Assembly (NCBI RefSeq): GCF_012911935.1
Contig: NZ_JAAXLA010000003.1
Location: 62,001-126,000, forward strand
Direction of reading: 5' to 3'
Source of the DNA: Pseudonocardia acidicola
GTDB lineage: Bacteria; Actinomycetota; Actinomycetes; Mycobacteriales; Pseudonocardiaceae
DNA: 64,000 nucleotides
The notes under the pieces were generated by a model. The model ran no database searches and was not told the DNA's origin. It worked only from the letters and a program-made list of their open reading frames with translations. The translations under genes were made by a program, and so were the position numbers. Numbering within the stretch: the first letter of the stretch is position 1; each line of letters opens with the position of its first letter. This document shows, piece by piece, positions 15,978 to 24,212 of the stretch.

Positions 15978-16622
15978 TCACCGCTCCCGCGCAGCCCGGC
16001 CCCGCTGCGGCATCGGCTCCGGCGCATACCGGTAGGGGTTGCCGATGACCTGGCCGTCCAGCCAGACCTTGGAGTGGCACTTGGTCAGCGCCATCAGCGC
16101 ATCCCCGCCGAGGGACCCCATCTCGTACAGGCAGACGGCGATCAGGGAATGCCCGGCGAGCCACGTGGTCACCTCGGCCTCGTAGCGCAGCAGCTCGGCC
16201 AGGAACGACGGGCGGATCAGCGGGCGGATCCACGTCATGTCCCCGGCGATCCTGGCCCGGCGGTCGTCGTCGCCGGCGAAGACCCGGACCGACCAGGCGT
16301 CGAGCAACTCCAGCATGCGATCCGACTGGAACGATCCGGAGAGGAGGTGGGTCTCGCTCGGCTCCACCGCCGCGAGCCGTCCGACGTCGGTCCCGGAGTC
16401 GGCGACCCGTTGCACCAGCTGCGCGCTCTGCCCCTCGGCCGTGAGGCACAGACAGGTCTCGCCGGCGCGGAGCCCGTCGGTGAGGAAAGGCAACAGCAGC
16501 CGGTCGCGCTCGTCATCGCCGCGGAAGAACGCGCACACGTGGTCGTGGACGGAGAGCGGCGCCCCGCCGAACCGAGGGTCCCACGTCGCTGAGTCGGCCT
16601 CGGCCCCGTTGCGGCTGCTCAC
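15978..16622 (-). CDS. MEDS-domain sensory protein
   Basis: The 214-residue protein matches the MEDS domain (PF14417; methanogen/methylotroph DcmR sensory domain). Landmarks are SVHDHVCAFFRGDDERDRLLLPFLTDGLRAGETCLCLT split across the first strand-helix pair, then LLSGSFQSDRMLELLDAW and the terminal LIAVCLYEMGSLGGDALM and GNPYRYAPEP. The fold is RecA/KaiC-like without an obvious Walker A motif. In actinomycetes such proteins are usually linked to anti-sigma kinase or HTH signalling, but no kinase domain is attached here. The ATG is at 16622. The signal and partner are not evident from the neighbourhood, although the next gene is also a signalling protease. Confidence 0.8.
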   Translation of the reverse strand: MSSRNGAEADSATWDPRFGGAPLSVHDHVCAFFRGDDERDRLLLPFLTDGLRAGETCLCLTAEGQSAQLVQRVADSGTDVGRLAAVEPSETHLLSGSFQSDRMLELLDAWSVRVFAGDDDRRARIAGDMTWIRPLIRPSFLAELLRYEAEVTTWLAGHSLIAVCLYEMGSLGGDALMALTKCHSKVWLDGQVIGNPYRYAPEPMPQRGRAARER

Positions 16623-16787
16623 CCGGCCCCCCTGTCATGATGTCGACCCGGCCCGCGCATCCTCCGACCGTCCGGAGTATCGATGCTCCTGCGCGCGCGG
16701 CGTACCCGTCTCACAGCGCGAAGGCGAATGATCGATTCGCTCCACCAGGCCGGACCTGCGCGAGGCGTTCGGCTTCCTCGTGCCGCC

Positions 16788-17672
16788 TCAGCGGCCGTCC
16801 GCGCCGGGGGCCGGCCGCTCGGGAGAGCCGACGGACCGGACCGCCGGGCCAGGACCGGCGGTGAGGACGTCACGGTGGGTCTGCCGCACGAGCAGGGCGA
16901 GGCTGATGCCGCCGACGATCACGAAGGTGGGCAGCGAGGGCACGGTGTCCCAGATCGCGTGGAAGACCACGACGAGCACGAAGGTCCCCACCAGCACGGC
17001 CACCGCGCGGGGGCGCCACCGCTGCGCGTGCGCATGCCACAGGGCCGCGGCGGCCAGGCCGGTCCACGCGATGTGCGCGGCCGGGCTGAGGATCCCGCGC
17101 AGCAGCAGCAGGCCTTCGGCGGCGCCCAGGTCCCCGCCGGTGGCGAGCAGGGTCACGAACCCGTAGCCGAGGGTCTCCAACACCGCGAACCCGGTGCCGA
17201 CCGCCACCCCGATCAGCAGCCCGTCGGCAGGATTGGAACGGTATCGGGTGAACACCAGGACCCCGATGGGCACCAGCAGCTTGGCGCCCTCCTCGATCAG
17301 GCCGATCAGCACGGTGGGCAGGCCACCGAGGCGGTGGGCGGTATCGGCCTCCAGCACGCTGGCCGCCACGGTGCCGATCACCCCGCCCAGCAGTCCGCAG
17401 ATCAGCAGCACGCTCATCGGGACGTCGTAGGCCGGGTTCCGGCCGTCGACCCAGACCACGAACGTCACCGGCACCAGCAGCGCACCGAACAACAGCAACG
17501 AGGGCACCAGGTTCAGGTTGCCGGTCGCGACGACGGCCTGCTGGTCGGCCAGGAACAACAGGGCGCCCACCACCAGCACCGGCACCCATCTCCAGCGCCG
17601 CCCACGCGGCGGGCGGGGCGCAGCCGTGGCCGGTCCGTTGCGGTGCCGCCGCGGCCGCTCGAAGGCTGCCAT
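16788..17672 (-). CDS. PrsW-family intramembrane metalloprotease
   Basis: The 294-residue polytopic protein carries all four PrsW motifs: IEEGAKLL, then GTGFAVLETLGYGF, then SPAAHIAWTGL and FHAIWDTVP. The two Glu and the His residues form the membrane-embedded zinc site. In Bacillus subtilis PrsW cleaves the anti-sigma factor RsiW; the substrate here is unknown, though intramembrane proteolysis of a regulator is likely. I chose ATG 17672 because AGGAGG lies nine bases upstream, inside the longer frame. Eight or so hydrophobic helices precede a Pro-rich cytoplasmic tail. The gene sits between a MEDS sensor gene and a GAF/HTH regulator gene on the same strand, with gaps over 100 bp. Confidence 0.88.
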   Translation of the reverse strand: MAAFERPRRHRNGPATAAPRPPRGRRWRWVPVLVVGALLFLADQQAVVATGNLNLVPSLLLFGALLVPVTFVVWVDGRNPAYDVPMSVLLICGLLGGVIGTVAASVLEADTAHRLGGLPTVLIGLIEEGAKLLVPIGVLVFTRYRSNPADGLLIGVAVGTGFAVLETLGYGFVTLLATGGDLGAAEGLLLLRGILSPAAHIAWTGLAAAALWHAHAQRWRPRAVAVLVGTFVLVVVFHAIWDTVPSLPTFVIVGGISLALLVRQTHRDVLTAGPGPAVRSVGSPERPAPGADGR

Positions 17673-17810
17673 GCGCTTCGACCTCCTCATGCCGGGCCCG
17701 TACCCGCTGCCGGGCGGCATCCGGTAGCCCCGGCGGGCCTATTCGCCGAACGTGATCGGTCCTGGCGGGCCCACCGGCGGCCACCGCGCCGGGCACCTCG
17801 CAGCGCGGTC

Positions 17811-19304
17811 TCATCCTGGGTGCTCGACCGCGGCCATGTCATCCCACCCGGTCTCGGTGGGGACAGGATGGGACAGCCAGGCGAGCGGCTGCGGGGCCGG
17901 GGAGCCGGTCCCGGGCGCCGGCCCGGCACCCGGGGCGGCGCGCAGCGTCTCCGACGGCGGGACCCCGTAGTTGGCCCGGTAGACGGCGGCGAACCGGCCG
18001 AGATGGGGGAAACCGTTGCGGACGGCGATACGGCTGACGGTCTCGGTGGCCGGGTCCGCGCGACGCAGGTCGTCGTGCGCGTGGCGCAGCCGGACCGTCT
18101 CGAGGTAGCGCATCGGGGACGTCCCCGTCCGGTGCCGGAACATGTCCTGCAGGCGCCGCACGCTGAGGTGGGCGATCTCCGCGAGCTCGGCGAGCGTGTA
18201 GCGACGCTCGGGATGGGCGTGGATGGCGTCGAGCGTCCGGTCGACCGGATGCGAACGCGGGATCTCCGGGGGCGGCGACTGCAGCCCGTTCGCCTCCCGG
18301 CGACCGGTGACGAGCCGGCGGGGGACGTAGAGGCCCTCACGGTTGGCGCGCAGGACGGCCAGGGCGACGTTCCCGGTGCCGAGCCGGGCCACGATGTGCT
18401 CGATGTTGGCGGCGACGACGAATTCGGCGACGCCGAGCGCCGCGGCGATCCGCCGCCGCGGCCAGCTCTCCACGAGCAGCCCGAGGATGTCGAGGGCGCC
18501 CGGGCTCAGACCGTGCAGGTCCCCCGCCGGGGAGACGAGCACCGCAGCGATGAGGTGATACGGAGCCTGGTCGGGGCAGGCCAGCGCGGTGACGCGGACG
18601 TGCCCGGCCGGTACGGGACAGAGGAACGTCGTGTACGCCGCCCCGCGGGCCACCCGGGCGGCGACGACATCCAGCACGGGCGACCCGCTCCGCAGCACCG
18701 CATGCGTCGGCAGGTTCGGCAGCGGCAGGGCGGAGCCACCGCGGGTGAGCACGGCCCCGGCCCGAGCGTTGCACACGATCCGCGCCGACGTGGAGATCTG
18801 CCGCATCGGGTCGACCGCCCGGGCGATGGCCGGGGCGAGCAGTTCGATCAGGCCGCGTTCGGCCGGGGAGGGATGGGCCGCGGTGTCGGTGAGCATGGTG
18901 AGCAGGCCGAGGTAGCGGCTGTCCGGGGTGAAGAGGCCGATCCCCACCCCCTCCACGAACCCCGCCGGCCCGAAGTGGTCGGTCCAGACCGGGACCTCCT
19001 CCTTCGGGACCGGGGTGTCGTTCACCGTGATCGACCTGCCCGAACAGTTCAGCTGCACCGCCTCGATGTCGGTGAGCATCGCCGGGCTGGCCATGTAGCG
19101 GAGAGTGGCCTCGTTGTGCCCGCGGGTGGCCAGCTGCGCGTGCTCATGGCGCTCGGGGTCGAGCAGCGCAATCCAGATCGCCTCGAAGGGCACCACCCGG
19201 CGCAGCGGTTCGATCAGCGCCTCGGCGCGCTCCTCGATCGTCCCCGGCAGGGCGGCGATCTCGGCGACTTCGACCGCGACGGCCAGCCCGGTTCGCTCGT
19301 CCAC
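17811..19304 (-). CDS. GAF-domain regulator with LuxR-like and AraC-type DNA-binding regions
   Basis: The 497-residue protein has three parts. Residues about 10-165 look like a GAF sensor (VVPFEAIWIALLDPERHE; FGPAGFVEGVGIGLF; HPSPAERGLIELLAPAIARAV). Residues about 255-310 resemble a LuxR-type helix-turn-helix (GLSPGALDILGLLVESWPRRR...GVAEFVVAANIEHIVARLG). Residues about 345-440 are a clear AraC/XylS double HTH (YTLAELAEIAHLSVRRLQDMF and VSRIAVRNGFPHLGRFAAVYR). A Pro/Gly-rich tail ends it. Two different DNA-binding modules on one chain is uncommon. The GTG start at 19304 has only a weak ribosome binding site. It presumably senses a small molecule through GAF and controls catabolic genes, possibly the nearby maleate genes. 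Confidence 0.8.
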   Translation of the reverse strand: MDERTGLAVAVEVAEIAALPGTIEERAEALIEPLRRVVPFEAIWIALLDPERHEHAQLATRGHNEATLRYMASPAMLTDIEAVQLNCSGRSITVNDTPVPKEEVPVWTDHFGPAGFVEGVGIGLFTPDSRYLGLLTMLTDTAAHPSPAERGLIELLAPAIARAVDPMRQISTSARIVCNARAGAVLTRGGSALPLPNLPTHAVLRSGSPVLDVVAARVARGAAYTTFLCPVPAGHVRVTALACPDQAPYHLIAAVLVSPAGDLHGLSPGALDILGLLVESWPRRRIAAALGVAEFVVAANIEHIVARLGTGNVALAVLRANREGLYVPRRLVTGRREANGLQSPPPEIPRSHPVDRTLDAIHAHPERRYTLAELAEIAHLSVRRLQDMFRHRTGTSPMRYLETVRLRHAHDDLRRADPATETVSRIAVRNGFPHLGRFAAVYRANYGVPPSETLRAAPGAGPAPGTGSPAPQPLAWLSHPVPTETGWDDMAAVEHPG

Positions 19305-19488
19305 GTCACACGTCTAGGTCCACCGGACACGTTCCATCGTGCGCACCCCCTGCAACCGGGCTCCGCGATGTCACTCTCAGCGACCGCGACGGCTCACGCC
19401 ACGGCCTGGCAGGTCGATTCCCCTGGCTACGTTGGTCCCTGCGGGTCAACCGCACCCGACCCGCACCCGGGACTGGGCACAGTGCGTC

Positions 19489-19524
19489 GCAGGCGCCGGA
19501 TCCGTGCGGCATCCCGGCGCCTGC
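19489..19524 (-). terminator. Hairpin downstream of the MatC transporter gene
   Basis: Perfect 11-base arms, GCAGGCGCCGG and CCGGCGCCTGC, flank a 14-base loop 53 bp after the stop of the minus-strand transporter gene. There is no U tract, as is common in actinomycetes. Confidence 0.5.
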
Positions 19525-19576
19525 GCCGGCGGCGAGACGTGCGGCCCCGGGGACGTCCGCGGCCCCGGGCCCTGCC

Positions 19577-20881
19577 TCAGCCGACCCCGAGGTGCACGAA
19601 CACGAGCCAGGCCACCAGCGGCACCACCGCGATCATGAGAATCGCCCACAGCAGCAGCGCCCGGAAGAACATCCGCTCCTCCGCCGGCCGGGCGCTCGCC
19701 ATGAGCAGCGCGCCGCTGGTGGACATCGGGCTGACGTCGACCACCGAGGAACTGATCGCGATCGCCGTGACGACCCCGATCGGGGTCAGCAGCGGGTCGG
19801 TGGCCAGCGGCACCACGACGGGGCTGATCGCGCCCAGGGTGCCTGTGGTCGAGGCGAACGCCGAGACGAGGCCGACGATGTAACTCGTCACCAGTGCTGC
19901 GACCGAACTGTTGCCCAGATCGTTGATGCCCTGCTCCAGCTCGGCGATCGCGCCCATCTCCTCCAGCACGCCGACATAGGTGACGATGCCGGTGACGAGC
20001 AGGATCGCCGACCAGGGCATCGCCTCCAGCGCGGGCTTCTGCACCCCGGGCCGGACCGCGATGAGGACGAGCGAGACGACGAGCGCCGCGACGCCGACGT
20101 CCACCCCGAACCCGAGCGTCAACACCAGCAGCGACCCGATCCCGACGAGGGTGAGGACCCGCATCGGGGTGACCGCGACGGGAGTGACCGTGCGCTCCGC
20201 GGTGGCGGTCCGGGCCGGGGCACCGCCGCCGGTCGTGACGCCCGGTGCCTCGTCCGGTGCGGCGGCCGGACCGCGCCGCCGCACCACCCACCACTGGACC
20301 GCCGCGTACGCCGCGGCGGCGAGCACGGCGTTGAAGGCGAAGCAGTAGAGGTAGAGCTGCAGCGTGTCGCCGGATGCGCCCGCCTGGTCGAGCATCGTGT
20401 TGGCGACGACACCGAACGGATTGACCGGGGAGAACGCGCCCGCGTTCGCCCCCTGCACGATGACCAGGCCCATGGCCAGGGCGCTGATGCCGAACCGGGC
20501 GCCGAGCGCGATGGCCACGGGCGCGACGATCGCGACGGCGGCCGGGGTGAAGGCGCCGGCCGTCGCCAGTGCTGCGGTCAGGGCGAACATCAGCACGGGG
20601 ACGAGGGCGCGGCGGCCGCCGGCGAGCCGCTCGGCCCAGGCCGCGAGCAGGTCGATCGTGCCGGTCACCCGGACGATGGAGAACAGCAGGGTGGCCCCGA
20701 CCAGGATGAAGAACAGGCCGGCAGGGAACTGGTCGATCACGTCGGCGGCGGGCAGGCCGGCCAGCAGGACGCCGACGCCGAACGCGGCGACGATGGCGGC
20801 GAGCCCGGCGTTGACGGCGGTGAGCGAGCCCCAGGCGAACGCGACCACCAGGATGAGGAAAGCGATGACCGACAAGGACAT
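19577..20881 (-). CDS. matC: MatC-family dicarboxylate transporter
   Basis: This 434-residue membrane protein has an N-terminal MatC half (PF07158) and the inner repeats of the ion transporter superfamily. Recognisable segments are FAWGSLTAVNAGLAAIVAAFG, AFTPAAVAIVAPVAIALGARFG and VIVQGANAGAFSPVNPFGVV in the first half. The second half has TGIVTYVGVLEEMGAI and ASTTGTLGAISPVVVPLA. A charged loop (about 195-225) splits the two. MatC proteins import malonate or related dicarboxylates. The gene starts at ATG 20881 behind GGAGG, 28 bp after a maleate isomerase gene, so uptake of maleate or a maleate precursor is likely. A hairpin at 19489-19524 probably ends the unit. Confidence 0.82.
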   Translation of the reverse strand: MSLSVIAFLILVVAFAWGSLTAVNAGLAAIVAAFGVGVLLAGLPAADVIDQFPAGLFFILVGATLLFSIVRVTGTIDLLAAWAERLAGGRRALVPVLMFALTAALATAGAFTPAAVAIVAPVAIALGARFGISALAMGLVIVQGANAGAFSPVNPFGVVANTMLDQAGASGDTLQLYLYCFAFNAVLAAAAYAAVQWWVVRRRGPAAAPDEAPGVTTGGGAPARTATAERTVTPVAVTPMRVLTLVGIGSLLVLTLGFGVDVGVAALVVSLVLIAVRPGVQKPALEAMPWSAILLVTGIVTYVGVLEEMGAIAELEQGINDLGNSSVAALVTSYIVGLVSAFASTTGTLGAISPVVVPLATDPLLTPIGVVTAIAISSSVVDVSPMSTSGALLMASARPAEERMFFRALLLWAILMIAVVPLVAWLVFVHLGVG

Positions 20882-20909
20882 CCTTGGCCTCCGGTGTCAG
20901 AGTCGCGCG

Positions 20910-21695
20910 TCAGCGCGCGGTGGTCAGGGGTCCGGCGAGCAGGCGGCCGGCGTCGGGGATCGCGGGCTGGTGCCCCAGCGCGGTGAGGATCTCGTAGGTC
21001 GTCGCCGTCGCGGCGGTCACGACGGGCAGGCCGAGCTCGTCCTCGACGCGCTGGACCGCGGCGAGGGAGGGCATCTGCACGCACGCCGACAGCACGACCG
21101 CGTCCGCACCCTCTCGGCGCAGGCCGCGCGCGATCCCGGGCAGCGCGGCCGGGTCGAGCCTGCCGACGGCGAGATTGTCGTCGACCTCCAGGCTGACGGC
21201 GTCGAGCACCTCGATGCCCTCGGCCTCGATGTACTCGCGCACCATCGCGGTCAGCGGCGCCATGTACGGCGTCACGATGGCGACCCGGCGGGCGCCGAGG
21301 GCGGGCAGCGTCCGCACCAGGGCGCCCGCGCTGCTGACCACGGCCGCGGGGTGGCCGTTGCCCTCGGCGGCCTCGGCGATCACCTTCTCCGAGCCGGTGT
21401 GAGCACCCGCGCCCTGCGCCATCACCGCGACGAGGCACGCGTAGGCGATCACGTCGACCTGGGCGTCGGACACCGAGCGGGCGCAGTCGGCCGCCTTGCC
21501 GACCATCGCGGCCAGTTCCTCGCGGTTGACCGTCCGCATGGCCGCGCGGGCCGCGTGGAACGTGTAGACGTGCCCGGTCGCGGCGCTCTGGCGCCGGAAC
21601 AGCTCGGGCAGCTCGGTCTCCATGGTCGTGTTCGAGCTGGGCACGATCAGCCCGATCCGGGTGGATCCGGTGTTCCCGGTCGTGTCGTTCTGCAC
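20910..21695 (-). CDS. maiA: Maleate cis-trans isomerase (Asp/Glu racemase superfamily)
   Basis: The 261-residue enzyme should convert maleate to fumarate, the last step of nicotinate and related aromatic pathways. The N-terminal RIGLIVPSSNTTMETELPEL is characteristic of maleate isomerases and arylmalonate decarboxylase relatives. Both catalytic cysteines are present, Cys87 in AYACLV and Cys205 in LSACVQMPS. I chose GTG 21695 because GAAGGAGC lies three to four bases upstream and the preceding frame is a shadow of the divergent iclR gene. It forms an operon with the matC transporter gene and is divergent from an IclR regulator gene, a standard catabolic layout. Relatives act on other maleate-like diacids, so the substrate is likely rather than certain. 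Confidence 0.85.
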   Translation of the reverse strand: MQNDTTGNTGSTRIGLIVPSSNTTMETELPELFRRQSAATGHVYTFHAARAAMRTVNREELAAMVGKAADCARSVSDAQVDVIAYACLVAVMAQGAGAHTGSEKVIAEAAEGNGHPAAVVSSAGALVRTLPALGARRVAIVTPYMAPLTAMVREYIEAEGIEVLDAVSLEVDDNLAVGRLDPAALPGIARGLRREGADAVVLSACVQMPSLAAVQRVEDELGLPVVTAATATTYEILTALGHQPAIPDAGRLLAGPLTTAR

Positions 21696-21713
21696 GACGC
21701 TCCTTCGTCTCGT

Positions 21714-21748
21714 TCTCACTTGGTGGGTCGGGCGCTTACGATGTGAGA
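21714..21748. promoter_or_regulatory. Inverted repeat in the maiA-iclR divergent promoter
   Basis: Six-base arms TCTCAC (21714-21719) and GTGAGA (21743-21748) face each other across 23 bp in the short gap between the divergent genes. The site is well placed for IclR control of both. The arms are short, so chance is possible. Confidence 0.4.
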
Positions 21749-21785
21749 TCGGATGAATCGTGTCAACGAGAGGAAGATGACACCG

Positions 21786-22568
21786 ATGACGGAACGGGCC
21801 TCCGGGACGCCGCCGCTGCTCGTGCTGGGAAAGGTGCGCCAGATCCTCGAGTGCTTCTCCGTCGAGGAACCCGATCCGACGCTGCAGCAGATCACCCGGT
21901 CCACCGGCCTGCCGGCGAGCACCTGTCAGCGGCTGGTGCACAACCTCGTCCGCGAGGGCTTCCTCGACCGCGACGGCGACCGGTACCGGATCGGCATGGC
22001 GTTCGTGCGGTGGGCCGCGCCCGGCACGGTCGGCCGCGATCTGGTGCGGCTCGTCCGGCCGGTGCTGCAGCGGCTGCGCGACGAGACCGGCGAGACGGCG
22101 TGCCTCTACGTCCGCGACGGGGCGTTCCGGACCGTCGTCGCCGTCGCGGAGACCCGCCACGTCGTGATGCGGCTGTTCAAGGTCGGCATGGTGATGCCGA
22201 TGCACGCGGGCGCGCCGGGCAAGGTCTTCCTCGCCCACGATCCGACGGCCCGCGCGGACGTCCTCGCGGAGGGGCTGCGGCGGTTCACCCCGCACACCCC
22301 GGTCGACGTCGCGGTGCTCGACGCCCAGGTCGAGCAGGCCGGCAACGACGGCTACAGCGCCACGTTCTCCGAGCGGCACGAGGGGGTCGGCTCGATCAGC
22401 GCGCCGGTGTTCGACCAGGCCGGCGAGCTGGTGGCGGTCCTGGGGATCGGTGCGCCGACGCAGCGGGTCGGGCCCGCCGACGTCGACCGGCTCGCCCCCG
22501 CGGTCGTCGCCGCGGGGGCCGCGGCGAGCCGGGCGCTCGGCTTCCGCTCCGCCACGGAGCTCGGCTAG
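21786..22568 (+). CDS. IclR-family transcriptional regulator
   Basis: The product is about 260 residues. An N-terminal winged helix (LVLGKVRQILECFSVEEPDPT; ITRSTGLPASTCQRLVHNLV; GFLDRDGDRYRIG) precedes the IclR effector domain, with the typical MPMHAGAPGKVFLAH, SATFSERHEGVGSISAPVF and VLGIGAPTQR segments. IclR proteins bind aromatic or carboxylic acid metabolites and act as repressors or activators of catabolic operons. It is divergent from the maleate isomerase-transporter operon and presumably controls it. The start is uncertain: ATG codons occur at 21753, 21777 and 21786. I chose 21786 because GAGAGG at 21768 is best spaced for it. Confidence 0.88.
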   Translation: MTERASGTPPLLVLGKVRQILECFSVEEPDPTLQQITRSTGLPASTCQRLVHNLVREGFLDRDGDRYRIGMAFVRWAAPGTVGRDLVRLVRPVLQRLRDETGETACLYVRDGAFRTVVAVAETRHVVMRLFKVGMVMPMHAGAPGKVFLAHDPTARADVLAEGLRRFTPHTPVDVAVLDAQVEQAGNDGYSATFSERHEGVGSISAPVFDQAGELVAVLGIGAPTQRVGPADVDRLAPAVVAAGAAASRALGFRSATELG

Positions 22569-22606
22569 GCCGCCTGCGAGCCGCCGGAGCCGCCGGAGTG
22601 GGCGGC

Positions 22607-22625
22607 CCCGGCGGCCGGCGCCGGG
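22607..22625. terminator. Shared hairpin between iclR and the gas-vesicle operon
   Basis: CCCGGCG and CGCCGGG pair around a 5-base loop in the 88-bp gap between the convergent iclR and gvpK genes. It could stop transcription from both sides. Confidence 0.45.
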
Positions 22626-22656
22626 AAGTGGGCGCCGACCCTCTGCGCGTCGTAGC

Positions 22657-22950
22657 TCACGGGCCGTCCCGCTCCGGCAGCAGCATGCCCAGCGGGCCGA
22701 GGTCGATGTTCAGGTCGGCCGGGCTCAGCCCGAAGTGCTCCCGGAGGTCGGTCATCGCCTCCTCCAGCCGCATCAGCCCCAGCCCGAGCCGCTCGATCGT
22801 CTCGTCCGGGAGGGTCCCCGCCTCCACCCGCCGGATGGCCTGGCGCTCCATCAGCTGCCGGACCAGTTCGATGATCGTGAGCACCAGGCGACCGAGGTCG
22901 CGGCCCACCGACTCGGCGTCGGTCTCGATCCGGGTGGGCAGCTGCGTCAT
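22657..22950 (-). CDS. gvpK: Gas vesicle protein GvpK
   Basis: The 97-residue protein matches GvpK: ESVGRDLGRLVLTIIELVRQLMERQAIRR across positions 13-41, then ERLGLGLMRLEEAMTDLREHFG and the closing LNIDLGPLGMLL. GvpK is a minor component required for gas vesicle assembly, thought to assist nucleation or envelope formation. Its ATG at 22950 overlaps the TGA of gvpS as ATGA. It is the last gene of the operon, and a hairpin follows. Length and motifs are standard, so the protein should be functional. Confidence 0.93.
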   Translation of the reverse strand: MTQLPTRIETDAESVGRDLGRLVLTIIELVRQLMERQAIRRVEAGTLPDETIERLGLGLMRLEEAMTDLREHFGLSPADLNIDLGPLGMLLPERDGP

Positions 22951-23123
22951 GGTTGCTCCATCAAGGTCTCCACCGAGCTGATCAGCGCGCGCAGCGAGAC
23001 GTGCACGAGGTCCACCCCGGCCAGCGAGATGGTGACGTCGCCGGTCAGCACGACGCCCCCGGTCAGCAGCCGGTCGAGCAGGTCGACCAGGGTGACCTGG
23101 TCGCTGCGTTGCACGGCGGTCAC
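22947..23123 (-). CDS. gvpS: Small GvpA/J-family gas vesicle protein, GvpS
   Basis: The 58-residue protein has a single GvpA-type fold: VTLVDLLDRLLTGGVVLTGD followed by VTISLAGVDLVHVSLRALIS. The helix-strand-strand-helix pattern is that of GvpA but shorter, as in streptomycete GvpS. It is likely a minor shell or tip component. The GTG start at 23123 overlaps the gvpL stop, and its own stop overlaps gvpK. The name follows operon position between gvpL and gvpK; GvpM is the alternative label in other bacteria. Confidence 0.85.
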   Translation of the reverse strand: MTAVQRSDQVTLVDLLDRLLTGGVVLTGDVTISLAGVDLVHVSLRALISSVETLMEQP

Positions 23124-23875
23124 GTGTCGTCCAGGCCGGCGAAGGAGTACGGCGCCCACGGGCCGGTGAGCTCGAGCCGCAGCGCCGGTGCGTCGCAGGA
23201 GTCCACCAGCCCGCGCACCGCGTCGCCGTCACCGCCGGGCACGAGGTAGGCGGCGTTGAGCACCATCTCGTCGCGCCGCCCGGACAGACGCGGGTCCTGC
23301 GGCGGGTACACCCGGCTGGCCACGGCCAGCCCGGCGAGCCGCTCGTGCACTCGTCCGGCCTGGTCGCGGGCCGCCTGCAGGCTTCGGGCGGCGCGGTCGC
23401 GTTCGGCGCGACGGCGCATCAGGTAGTTCGTCCCGGGCCCGGCACCCGGCGCCGTCACGGTCGGCTCGTCGGCCTGTGGCCGGCCGTAGGCCTTGACCCC
23501 CCACTCGGCCCGGCCGCGGATGCGGTCGAGCGCCGCGGCGAACCGGGCCCGGTGCTCGCCGAGCAGCGCACGGACGTTGTCGTCACCGAAGTAGACCGTG
23601 GCCAGCCGCAGCGGCGCCGCCGGACCCTGCCGGGCGACGGCGCCGACGACGCCGTGGTGGGCCCGCGCCACCTGCTCGAGCCAGGTCAGGTCCTCCAGGT
23701 TGCGGCGCAGCGCCTCCTCACCGAACTCGGTGCCGTCGACCGTGCTGACCACGGCCGTCAGCCCGTCGGCGGTGATCCTCCGCACCGGTGCGCCGGTGAC
23801 GCCGGGCACGGCTGCGAGCTCACCGGACCGTCCCGCGTCGGTGACCGCGTAGACGTACACCGCGGATCCCGTCAC
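23120..23875 (-). CDS. gvpL: Gas vesicle protein GvpL/GvpF family, second copy
   Basis: The 251-residue protein opens with VYVYAVTDAG, has the conserved LEDLTWLEQVARAHHGVVGAV and AAPLRLATVYFGDDNVRALL segments, and ends with RLELTGPWAPYSFAGL, the standard signature of GvpL/F proteins. These proteins bind GvpA and are essential for vesicle formation. The GTG start at 23875 overlaps the gvpJ stop (GTGA). It differs markedly from the first family member at 24861-25592, so the two are ancient paralogues, not a recent duplication. The name L follows its place between gvpJ and gvpS. Confidence 0.92.
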   Translation of the reverse strand: MTGSAVYVYAVTDAGRSGELAAVPGVTGAPVRRITADGLTAVVSTVDGTEFGEEALRRNLEDLTWLEQVARAHHGVVGAVARQGPAAPLRLATVYFGDDNVRALLGEHRARFAAALDRIRGRAEWGVKAYGRPQADEPTVTAPGAGPGTNYLMRRRAERDRAARSLQAARDQAGRVHERLAGLAVASRVYPPQDPRLSGRRDEMVLNAAYLVPGGDGDAVRGLVDSCDAPALRLELTGPWAPYSFAGLDDT

Positions 23876-24210
23876 TCGATCTCACCGTCCCGCTCGCCGT
23901 CCGCCTCCAGTTCGCCGATCCGCTCGCGCAGCATCCGGTTCTCCTCCGCCAGGCCGCGTTGCCCCGAACTCAGCGTCGGGTCGTGCTCCCACCAGTCGAT
24001 GCCCATCTCCCGTGCCCGGTCGACCGACGCGACCAGCAGCCGGATCTTGATCGTCAGCAGCTCCACGTCGAGCAGGTTCACCCGGATGTCACCGGCGATG
24101 ACGATCCCCTTGTCGAGGACCCGTTCGAGGATGTCGGCCAGGTTGGCCGACTCGTGCCGTGCCGGCACGCGCGCGGCACCCGTGGACGGCAGTCCGCCGC
24201 TCAACGTCAT
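23872..24210 (-). CDS. gvpJ: GvpA-family minor gas vesicle protein GvpJ
   Basis: The 112-residue protein contains a complete GvpA-type domain (NLADILERVLDKGIVIAGDIR, then VNLLDVELLTIKIRLLVASVD). A predicted coiled-coil-like acidic tail, rich in Glu and Arg, follows. The shell protein GvpA has [21 protein letters not shown] at the equivalent place; the differences and the extended tail point to GvpJ, which shapes the conical tips. The ATG at 24210 follows GGGGGAG. The stop overlaps gvpL, and gvpO ends 2 bp upstream of its start. Confidence 0.9.
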   Translation of the reverse strand: MTLSGGLPSTGAARVPARHESANLADILERVLDKGIVIAGDIRVNLLDVELLTIKIRLLVASVDRAREMGIDWWEHDPTLSSGQRGLAEENRMLRERIGELEADGERDGEIE

Positions 24211-24212
24211 GA

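Noticed and set aside
16683-19883. 1066-codon plus-strand frame opposite PrsW and the GAF regulator
   Set aside because: No ribosome binding site or motif; both genes on the minus strand are well supported.
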